From Saprospiraceae bacterium (GTDB lineage: Bacteria > Bacteroidota > Bacteroidia > Chitinophagales > Saprospiraceae), in contig JADKCF010000005.1 of NCBI GenBank assembly GCA_016714765.1, positions 62,001-126,000 on the forward strand: a DNA stretch of 64,000 bases, in the 5' to 3' direction. Below the pieces are notes generated by a model. The model ran no database searches. It worked only from the letters and a program-made list of their open reading frames with translations, and had not been told where the DNA came from. Position numbers and translations under genes: made by a program. Shown in pieces: positions 50,205-57,165 of this stretch. The stretch's first letter is position 1; every line of letters begins with the position of its first letter.

Positions 50205-50571
50205 ATGAAACCGAAAACTGTTGACGAGTATATTGAACTTGCACCTGAAATAGCACAGGAAAAGTTAATTCAAATTCGTTCTATTTTAAGCAAAGTAGCA
50301 CCTTCGGCAACCGAAATACTGAAATGGGGGAAACCGGTATTTGCATCAAAAACAATACTCTTTGCCTATTCAGCACATAAATCCCATTTAAGCTTTATTC
50401 CAACCGGACTTGCCCTAAAACCATTTGAGAAAGAACTATTGGGATATACCGTAAAAAAAGATTCTATTCAATTTTTCCTATGACAAACCTTTGCCAAATG
50501 AGCTTATCCAAAAGATTGCAAAATATAGAACACACGAAGTGGAAGAAAGAGATGCAAAGTGGAAATATTAA
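50205..50571 (+). CDS. DUF1801 (YdhG-like) protein, frameshifted
   Basis: Starts MKPKTVDEYIELAPE, then KLIQIRSILSKVAPSATEIL and GKPVFASKTILFAYSAHKSH, typical of DUF1801 (frataxin/YdhG-like fold). One extra T in the run near 50475 ends the frame; without it the text continues IQFPYDKPLPNELIQKIAKY to the stop 50569-50571. About 121 residues, normal for the family. Function unknown (possible iron or small-molecule binding). 27 bp before the DinB-like gene. Confidence 0.75.
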
Positions 50572-50598
50572 AACAACCTTAAAAACAAATTAAATATT

Positions 50599-51135
50599 AT
50601 GCAAAAAAAGATTCTGCTCGAAATGGTAAATCAAAATCTGAAAACGTGTTCATACGCATTAGACAGAGTTACGGGTGAAAACAAGGATTTACGACTCAAC
50701 GAACAAGCTGCATCGATTGGATTTATCCTTAGACATATCGGCGAGACAATTAATATGTTCGGACTATTCTTCGGAATACAAACCGAGATTCAAAACACAA
50801 CAATAGGGCAAATCGACACAGGAAAGGACTACGACATTAGAACAAGCAGGGTTTTAATCGACACGGGATTTGGAATGCTAAAAAAACTGGTAGAAGAAAC
50901 ACCTGATTCGAATTGGCTCGACCAAATTGACACACCATTTTTTGGAACAGTATCCAAAGCGAGACTATTTTCTCATATTCTTTATCACAATAGCCATCAT
51001 TGCGGACAGATTTCTATGACATTGGAAAAAGGTAGTATAGGAAAATTAATTATAAAAAAGACAAGTAAAGTGCCAAAGAATGAAAATCAAAAAGCTGAAA
51101 AAATCAGAAGTGAGTATTTTGCATCAAAAAAATAA
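50599..51135 (+). CDS. DinB-like metal-dependent protein
   Basis: 178 residues, four-helix-bundle type. Metal-ligand His in ILRHIGE (His46) and HNSHHCGQI (near residues 131-135) match the DinB/YfiT superfamily. The last ~30 residues (SKVPKNENQKAEKIRSEYF) are unusually basic and may be an extension. Family roles include thiol transferase-like reactions (bacillithiol, mycothiol), but the substrate here is unknown. Lies in one cassette with DUF1801 (27 bp) and the antitoxin (7 bp). Confidence 0.7.
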   Translation: MQKKILLEMVNQNLKTCSYALDRVTGENKDLRLNEQAASIGFILRHIGETINMFGLFFGIQTEIQNTTIGQIDTGKDYDIRTSRVLIDTGFGMLKKLVEETPDSNWLDQIDTPFFGTVSKARLFSHILYHNSHHCGQISMTLEKGSIGKLIIKKTSKVPKNENQKAEKIRSEYFASKK

Positions 51136-51142
51136 TGATAAA

Positions 51143-51469
51143 ATGGCAAATAAAGAAATGAAGAAATATACCCTTGCTGAGATGAAGGATATGTATATTG
51201 GCAAACAGGGCACAAAAGACAGAGATGAATATGAGTACGAACTCAGGATGGATATCATTGGCAAAATGATCAAACAAGCACGTCAAGACCGAAACTTAAC
51301 GCAAGAACAATTAGGTGAACTAATCGGTGTTCAAAAGTCTCAAATTTCCAAACTTGAAAGCAGTGCAAATAGTGCAACAATAGATACTATAATCAAAGTT
51401 TTCAAAGCACTGAAGGCTGAAATAAACTTTCGGGTAAAACTTGAAAATGAATTTGTACAATTAGTGTAA
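51143..51469 (+). CDS. higA: HigA-type antitoxin (XRE HTH), without adjacent toxin
   Basis: 108 residues from ATG 51143-51145 (an earlier ATG at 51080 lies inside the DinB-like gene). The sequence YTLAEMKDMYIGKQGTKDRD and then the HTH LTQEQLGELIGVQKSQISKL with AEINFRVKLE at the end match antitoxins that pair with Gp49/HigB toxins. In typical operons the toxin gene lies directly upstream; here its place is taken by the DinB-like gene, and a truncated toxin fragment lies at 47065-47226. The protein probably binds DNA and may auto-regulate or act as an anti-addiction gene. Confidence 0.75.
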   Translation: MANKEMKKYTLAEMKDMYIGKQGTKDRDEYEYELRMDIIGKMIKQARQDRNLTQEQLGELIGVQKSQISKLESSANSATIDTIIKVFKALKAEINFRVKLENEFVQLV

Positions 51470-51483
51470 AATGAAAGGCAAGA

Positions 51484-51550
51484 GTAGAACAACGGCTATG
51501 ATGATAGATTCGCTATCGCTTCATCCATCACATAGCCTAGACGGTTATGC
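51484..51550 (+). repeat. attC-like site (GTAGAAC ... GTTATGC)
   Basis: Left core GTAGAAC (51484-51490), left arm GGCTATGATGATAGAT (51494-51509), right arm ending ATCCATCACATAGCC (51523-51537), right core GTTATGC (51544-51550). Arms pair over most of their length (GGCTATG/CATAGCC perfect) with bulges. 67 bp, 15 bp after the antitoxin stop and 20 bp before the next gene, the layout expected of an attC between cassettes. Confidence 0.65.
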
Positions 51551-51569
51551 ACAATTAAACAAACTAATC

Positions 51570-52760
51570 ATGCTAACAAAGAAATATAGTTTTATTTTTT
51601 TTCTGACATTTCAATTTACTAATATTTGTTTTGGACAGCATATCATAAAGCTTGATGAGACAAAATTCTCTGCAGCTAATTTAGATATTAAAATTGCGAA
51701 GCTAATGAATGCTGCTAATGTACAAGGATTGGCCATTACGATTTTTAACGATAATAAACCTGTCTACAAAAAGACTTTTGGCTATAAAAATGCACTTACA
51801 AAAGAGCCAATTAAAAATCAGACCAATTTTTATGGAGCTTCATTAAGCAAACCTGTGTTTACAGTTATGGTGATGAAACTTGTTGAGAAAGGTATTATTG
51901 ATTTAGATAAACCTTTACAGGAATATTTGCCTAAACCTATTTATGAGTATAAGCCAACCAAGAAATGGCATGATAACTATCAAGATTTAAAAGAAGATTC
52001 AACTTTTCAGAAAATAACTGCAAGGATGTGCTTGGATCACACTTCCGGTTTCCCAAACTGGCGATGGGATGAACCAGACCAAAAATTGAGGATTAAGTCT
52101 ATTCCTGGTTCAAGATATAGCTATTCTGGTGAAGGATTGGTTTATCTGCAAGTTGTACTGGAACATCTTTTAGATAAGCCATTGGAACAAATGATGCAGG
52201 AAAATGTCTTTGCACCTTTAAAAATGAATAATTCTTCGTACACATGGCAATCCAAATTTGAGAAAGATTATTGCCTTGGTCATAAATCAACAGGAGAATT
52301 ATATGAAAAAGATAAAGACAATGATGCGAGAGCTGCAAGTACTTTAGAAACTACGCTGAATGATTATACTCTCTTTATCAAGGCAGTACTTACAAATCAA
52401 TTTCTAAAAGAGTCTACTACTAAAGAGATGTTTACCCAACAAATTAAAATCAGATCAATAGCACAATTTGGTCCGATGCGCTTAAAAGACTCTGATGCAA
52501 ATGATAAAATTGATTTGGGCTATGGGCTCGGCTGGGTGTTGCTTAAATCGCCTTACGGAATTGGCGCTTTCAAGGAAGGTCATGGAGATGGCTTTCAGCA
52601 TTACTCCATTATTTTTCCACAGACAGGAACAGGTATAATAATTATGAGCAATAGTGATAACGCAGAAAGTATTTTTAAAGAATTACTGGAGAGTGCTATT
52701 GGTGATATTTATACTCCTTGGCGTTGGGAGAATTATATTCCATACAATCTTAAAGATTAA
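51570..52760 (+). CDS. Secreted serine hydrolase (class C beta-lactamase fold)
   Basis: 396 residues from ATG 51570-51572; the open frame extends upstream through the attC-like site, but the signal peptide (MLTKKYSFIFFLTFQF) begins here. Nucleophile motif YGASLSKPVF (Ser91, Lys94), second motif SRYSYSGEG (Tyr), and EGHGDGFQH near the end. Known family roles: esterases, penicillin-binding-like peptidases and beta-lactamases. Full length and intact. No promoter seen; flanked on both sides by attC-like sites. Confidence 0.75.
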   Translation: MLTKKYSFIFFLTFQFTNICFGQHIIKLDETKFSAANLDIKIAKLMNAANVQGLAITIFNDNKPVYKKTFGYKNALTKEPIKNQTNFYGASLSKPVFTVMVMKLVEKGIIDLDKPLQEYLPKPIYEYKPTKKWHDNYQDLKEDSTFQKITARMCLDHTSGFPNWRWDEPDQKLRIKSIPGSRYSYSGEGLVYLQVVLEHLLDKPLEQMMQENVFAPLKMNNSSYTWQSKFEKDYCLGHKSTGELYEKDKDNDARAASTLETTLNDYTLFIKAVLTNQFLKESTTKEMFTQQIKIRSIAQFGPMRLKDSDANDKIDLGYGLGWVLLKSPYGIGAFKEGHGDGFQHYSIIFPQTGTGIIIMSNSDNAESIFKELLESAIGDIYTPWRWENYIPYNLKD

Positions 52761-52771
52761 ACATTAACTGT

Positions 52772-52969
52772 GCATAACAAGGGCATTGCCGCAAGCCTGG
52801 GCGGACACAGGTATTTTCAGCATCAATCCACTACTCTTCTTCAGTTCCGGCTTGACAGATTTGCAATTAGCTTTTGTGGTTACAATATAAATTCGCATCT
52901 TTAACCAGCATTGGCACCGGGGGGACACAGCAACAATCCCTGACCTTCGCCAGTGCTGGACGTTATAGC
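52772..52969 (+). repeat. attC-like site (GCATAAC ... GTTATAGC), 198 bp
   Basis: Left core GCATAAC followed by AAGGGCATTGCCGC (52772-52793), right part CTTCGCCAGTGCTGGAC and GTTATAGC (52945-52969). The reversed right arm aligns with the left arm at GC-ATAAC, GCA and the adjacent 15 bases with bulges. Two direct copies of GGACACAG inside (near 52803 and 52923) suggest a duplicated central part. Longer than usual for attC, but within known extremes. The right core matches those at 51544 and 54497. Confidence 0.55.
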
Positions 52970-53009
52970 TAATGAAAACCAAGAAAATAATATTTCAAAA
53001 ACAATCCAG

Positions 53010-54404
53010 ATGGATAAGATAACCAAAGACATTATTATATTACTTAGCTTAATTATTCTTTTCAACTACCACGGCAACTCCCAAGTTAATTGGAAATATA
53101 TAAAAAACAAAAGCAATTTTGATAACGAAGCTTTTACATATGGCTATTCAGCAGCAGCTGACGTAGTAACTGGGAAAAATATTTTTGCAGGAGCATATGT
53201 TGACTTTAAAACAGATTTGAAACAATTAATTACTATAGTTGATAATAAGGGTAATGTATTGAAGGACAGTATTTTTGATATATTAGGTCATGGGGCATTT
53301 TATGTTCAAGCAATTCCAAATTCTAATCATTTTTTTACATTATCTGCTAAATCTGTGTCTTTAGAAGTTTTAAAGACTATTTATGATTATGATTTAAATG
53401 TTATTAATGAAGAAATAATATTTGATGATAATTCCGGTAATATAAATTTATTTAGTTACAATCAATCAGTACTAAAAAATGGCAATATTTTAATTTCAAG
53501 CAATCAGTTTAGAGGACATCAATACATTATTCTATCGCCAAATGGTGACCTAGTCAAAAAAGGAATTATTGAAGCTAAATTTGAAACAATAGCATTAATC
53601 GAAGGTTATGATTCTTCCATATTTTACTTAATTGGCGAAAATTTGATTGAGTTGGACTCAAATTTAATGATAAATAAAGCGCTTAAAGAAGGCCTAATAA
53701 TAAACCCTGAATTCTATGGTTCTCATGCAGTAAAATTTAATACTGGCTATATTTTGAAAGAAAAATTACAATTGACGTTATTTGATAATAACTTTAACCA
53801 AATCAAAACAGTAGTAATTGATGAAGAAACAGAAAATTATGAGTGTTTTCCTACAGGTACAAATTCTATAATACAAAAAGATAGCTTAATATTGACTTGT
53901 CATACCAGATTTGACAAAAAAGACAGTTGCTATTATATTGTAATACAAAAATACGATAATAATCTGATTAAAATCGGTCAAAGCATTATAACTGATGAGC
54001 TCTATTGCTTTACAATTAGCAATATGAAATTATCAAGTACCGGTGATTTGTTATTAACGGGTTTTGGACCTGAAAGAAAAGGAGAAGAATCTAAATATTA
54101 TGGATTATTAATGCAATTTAACCCTGATATAATTACAACAAATGTTAAAGAAGAAGTTTTTGATTTAAAAAATAACAAACCTTTTCCTAACCCATCTTTT
54201 GGGCCTTTTATAATAGATTTAGAAAATGCAGAAAACCCGGAACTCTTGATGTATGATATTTTTGGTAGATTAATATTTAACACAAAAGAGCTAGTTAATG
54301 GGTTAAATACTATGGATTTGTCTAATATTAAGTCAGGTATTTTTTATTTTAAAATTTTTGATAATGAGAAATTAATTTCAAAAGGAAAATGGGTCAAAAT
54401 CTAA
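53010..54404 (+). CDS. Secreted beta-propeller-like protein with T9SS sorting domain
   Basis: 464 residues from ATG 53010-53012. Signal peptide (ILFNYHGNSQ), body with repeated 'ILSPNGDLVKKG'/'TIVDNKGNVLKD'-like blades, and C-terminal T9SS type A sorting domain (KPFPNPSFGPFIIDLENA ... SKGKWVKI). Secreted to the surface by T9SS. Strongly AT-rich. It lies between two attC-like sites, 40 bp behind the first, so it would be an unusually large cassette gene. Ligand unknown. Confidence 0.7.
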   Translation: MDKITKDIIILLSLIILFNYHGNSQVNWKYIKNKSNFDNEAFTYGYSAAADVVTGKNIFAGAYVDFKTDLKQLITIVDNKGNVLKDSIFDILGHGAFYVQAIPNSNHFFTLSAKSVSLEVLKTIYDYDLNVINEEIIFDDNSGNINLFSYNQSVLKNGNILISSNQFRGHQYIILSPNGDLVKKGIIEAKFETIALIEGYDSSIFYLIGENLIELDSNLMINKALKEGLIINPEFYGSHAVKFNTGYILKEKLQLTLFDNNFNQIKTVVIDEETENYECFPTGTNSIIQKDSLILTCHTRFDKKDSCYYIVIQKYDNNLIKIGQSIITDELYCFTISNMKLSSTGDLLLTGFGPERKGEESKYYGLLMQFNPDIITTNVKEEVFDLKNNKPFPNPSFGPFIIDLENAENPELLMYDIFGRLIFNTKELVNGLNTMDLSNIKSGIFYFKIFDNEKLISKGKWVKI

Positions 54405-54434
54405 ATTATAAATATATTAAAGTAAAATCATTAG

Positions 54435-54504
54435 GCTATAACAGAGCATTGAATGAAAGGCAGCCCTATCGGTACTGCCCTTCGGCAATGCCGGTCGTTA
54501 TCTT
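54435..54504 (+). repeat. attC-like site (GCTATAAC ... GTTATCTT), best formed copy
   Basis: Left core GCTATAAC (54435-54442); arms GCATTGAATGAAAGGCAG (54446-54463) and CTGCCCTTCGGCAATGC (54475-54491) pair with one mismatch cluster and an extra left-arm base; terminal loop CCCTATCGGTA; right core GTTATCTT (54497-54504). 70 bp, 30 bp after the T9SS gene. Size, orientation, unpaired bases on one arm and end cores are as in classical attC sites. Confidence 0.7.
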
Positions 54505-54615
54505 ACACCAATTGCCAAAAACGATAAATATTCAAATAAATTCTTTTAATTAATAAAATTTAGAACTTTGGGATGATACCTGAAAAGAATAAGGTCACTA
54601 AAACTTAACAATAAA

Positions 54616-55305
54616 ATGCAAAAAGCAACACTTAAAAAAGCAATATTGCAAATAAGGTTAATGATATTAAATTTTGATTCAACTCTTTTCTACAATTTAA
54701 GTCGAAAAAGTGGAAAAACGTTATTAATAGGTGGGTGGGCAATATTCTTTATTTGGTTAGTTGGAAGATACTTGTTTGTTTATGATTTGGAATTATTAGC
54801 ATTTATAGGGTTTCTTTGGGTGTATTTTGGTTTTTTTGTAGGTGTCTTAGCCATTATATTATTGATAATTTACATAATTCTAAATTTCAACAGTTTACAT
54901 TTTTCGATTGCATCAACTTTATTAATCATACTTTTTAATATACCGTCAGTGATCTTGATTTTAAAACTACATAACAATATCGAAAAAAAATCATTCGTTT
55001 TATTCCATAATAATACAAAAATAGATGGATTAAAATTTAATTTTGTTCGTGGAGATTCTAAAAAATATATTGGTGAACTTGATATAGGTGAGTCAGTTAT
55101 GTTTAATTATGAGCCTAAGTATCACATAGATGATGCCCGCTTTTATCAAGATCAGGAAGATTTAAAACTTGAAATTGCGTATGAGAACGGTCAAACTGAA
55201 ATTATGAAATTTCCAGAATTAGTGAGTGGGTCTTGTTATAATATAGCCTTGACTGAGAAATTTGAAATAAATAAAAAGGAAAGAATATTCTTTGAGATTA
55301 AATAA
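54616..55305 (+). CDS. Hypothetical membrane protein (229 aa)
   Basis: Four hydrophobic segments in residues ~38-120 (TLLIGGWAIFFIWLVGRYLF, LELLAFIGFLWVYFGFFVGV and others), then a soluble beta-rich domain with FVRGDSKKYIGELDIGESVM. ATG 54661 is an alternative start. No family recognised. Promoterless and between two attC-like sites; the downstream one seems split by intron DNA. Possibly a small membrane-anchored sensor or immunity-type protein, but nothing supports a specific role. Confidence 0.55.
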   Translation: MQKATLKKAILQIRLMILNFDSTLFYNLSRKSGKTLLIGGWAIFFIWLVGRYLFVYDLELLAFIGFLWVYFGFFVGVLAIILLIIYIILNFNSLHFSIASTLLIILFNIPSVILILKLHNNIEKKSFVLFHNNTKIDGLKFNFVRGDSKKYIGELDIGESVMFNYEPKYHIDDARFYQDQEDLKLEIAYENGQTEIMKFPELVSGSCYNIALTEKFEINKKERIFFEIK

Positions 55306-55329
55306 TAAATTAAAAAAAATCAAATGAAG

Positions 55330-55659
55330 GGCGATAAGATAATCGAGTAGACGGCCCCACCAACGGAAGCAGATGGGGAGCGCCTCTCACACCACCGTAC
55401 GTACGGGTCTCGTACCCGCCTGCTTGCGGAGTCGGGCAGGTGCGGCGGTTCGCAAACGGATGGGTTCAGTCTAAAGCACATGTGTGATTGGAAGTAGGTT
55501 TTTCATTTGCCGCCTTGTAAATCACAATTCCAAGGCGCTTACTTTTCAACCCATTTTCCCATTTCCCAAAATAAAAGTCGCTTAGAATACGCCTAAATCA
55601 TCCTTTTTTACTAATTTTGAAGTGGCAATGGTAGTTTTTAGACGGACTGCCGTTATGCC
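55330..55659 (+). repeat. Probable attC-like site interrupted by group II intron DNA
   Basis: GATAAGATAA at 55333-55342 resembles the left core reverse-complementary to GTTATCTT; it is directly followed by the intron 3' end at 55343. The right core GTTATGCC lies at 55652-55659, 19 bp before the next gene. Between them are intron-derived and unassigned sequence. Group IIC-attC introns are known to insert into attC sites, which would explain the split. Confidence 0.4.
55343..55425 (-). mobile_element. Group II intron 3' end (domain V-VI relic)
   Basis: On the minus strand: GGGTACGAGACCCGTACGTA and CGGTGGTGTGAGAGG (the conserved domain V and its 3' flank in many bacterial group II introns), a stem resembling domain VI, then CTACTCGA, the usual intron end. 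No reverse transcriptase or 5' part is present. Alternative: part of an unrelated RNA. The ending on TCGAGTAG (+ strand 55343-55350) recurs at 56842-56849. Confidence 0.55.
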
Positions 55660-55677
55660 ATTTTAAGACGACAGACA

Positions 55678-56825
55678 ATGAAACAACTAACGATTTTAAT
55701 ATTGACGATTTTATACCTGGCATCTTGTAAAAAAGATATTGACCTTCCACCTACACCTGAGCCACAGCCAAAATATTTTACGTTTACCGGACAAACTGGA
55801 ACTAATGATAATTCAACAGTAGTTTCCAATGACGATAACTTGATAATTTGTGGTAACACAGGTAGTATTTTGTCTATTCTCAAAATCACAAAAACAGGGA
55901 CACAGATTTGGCGTAATGACTTTGGAGCAGGTAATAATAGTTCTGCATCAGGTGTTACTGAATTAAGTGGGGACATTTTTATATGCGGAAAAACATCAAG
56001 AAATTATTCAACAACCAAAAATGACATTCTACTTATAAAGCAAATTCATCGGGTGACACAATTTGGACAAAAACATACGGTGGTGCAGAAGCGGAATATG
56101 GAACAAACATAATTGCAACTTCTGACGGCCATATTTTAATTGCAGGGAAAACAGAAAGTTTTGGTGCTGGTTCGTTCGGAGACATTTATCTTGTTAAAGT
56201 CAATACTTCGGGTGACACATTATGGACAGCAAGTTATCCAGACCAAGACCAAGAAGTTCCTTTTCATTTAATGGAAACACAAAACGGTGAGTATCTTATC
56301 ACAGGAACAAATGAAGATAACAGTCAGTACAGTGAACTTTATTTACTAAAAGTAAGTGCAACTGGCCAACCAATTTGGAACAAAAAAATTGGACCACCGA
56401 CTTGGAAATGGGGCCATTCTACTATCGAGTTAACCAATGGCGACCTTTTGACTTGTGGTAAACATACAGTAAGTGGTTACAACCAAGTCTTACTTGTCAA
56501 GACCGACAACGCAGGAAATATAATATGGGAAAAGGAGTTAGGTGTTAATAATCTCTCTGAAGAAGGAAATTCAGTCAAACAAAATAGTGATGGTTCATTT
56601 ACCATAGCAGGGACTTGCTTTGATGTTTCAACAGGACAGACAGATATTTTAATTTTAAAAGTTGACCCAAATGGAAACCAATTATGGCTTAAAAAATTTG
56701 GCAGTGCATTAAGTAACAGCGGAGTAAATCTTATAAAAGACACCAATGATGATAACATAATTACAGGTAATTACAACGATCTGATATTTATGACCAAGAC
56801 AGACAACAATGGGGTTTTCAAATAG
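55678..56825 (+). CDS. Beta-propeller lipoprotein (cassette gene), frameshifted
   Basis: Lipoprotein signal ending LASC (Cys17) and Pro/Lys-rich linker, then about six ~50-residue blades (ILKITKTGTQIWRNDFG, YLVKVNTSGDTLWTASY, LLKVSATGQPIWNKKIG, LVKTDNAGNIIWEKELG, ILKVDPNGNQLWLKKFG), each ending with an aromatic W box typical of PQQ/SBBP-like propellers. One base is missing near 56040 (between KNDILLIK and ANSSGDTIW). About 383 residues. Starts 19 bp after a GTTATGCC core. Binding partner unknown. Confidence 0.65.
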
Positions 56826-56841
56826 ACAAAAAGAAAGAAAG

Positions 56842-56908
56842 TCGAGTAGGCAAAGGGGAATCTCACCCCTATCAGAACCATACGTGAACCACTCCATTCA
56901 TACGGTTG
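56842..56908 (-). mobile_element. Second group II intron 3' end (domain V-VI relic)
   Basis: On the minus strand a 34-nt hairpin (56875-56908) CAACCGTATGAATGG ... CACGTATGGTTC aligns with the domain V consensus GAGCCGTATG ... CACGTACGGTTC, though the catalytic AGC triad reads AAC. Domain VI-like stem GGGG-TGAGATT-CCCC and the end GCCTACTCGA follow. No intron ORF, so only the 3' tip remains. The change in the triad implies it is inactive. Confidence 0.6.
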
Positions 56909-57165
56909 AAAGAATAATGGAAAACGCATCAGTTGTCCAGTTAAGTAAGTCAAGACGAGACGAAATTTTACTTAAGTTGAGAAGATCTTCATCTTAAATT
57001 CTTCATAAATAATTTCTGTAAATGATGAAAGGTCAATGACTTAATTTTTTTCCTACCGCATTTTCGTCGATGGCCGGAATTCCTAAAATAGCTGACTTTT
57101 TAAATTAGACCATATTTAGTCCCCTGAATTGATATAATATCATAATTAATACAAATATATAACTT
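56909..57165. other. Intergenic region at the right border of the cassette-like region
   Basis: No gene seen. Transcription direction changes here: the cassette-like genes are all on the + strand, while the following surface-protein genes are on the minus strand. Confidence 0.4.

Noticed and set aside
50599..51135. DinB-like gene as a true toxin partner of the antitoxin
   Set aside because: Its His motifs fit the DinB/YfiT fold and nothing suggests toxicity; adjacency alone is not enough.
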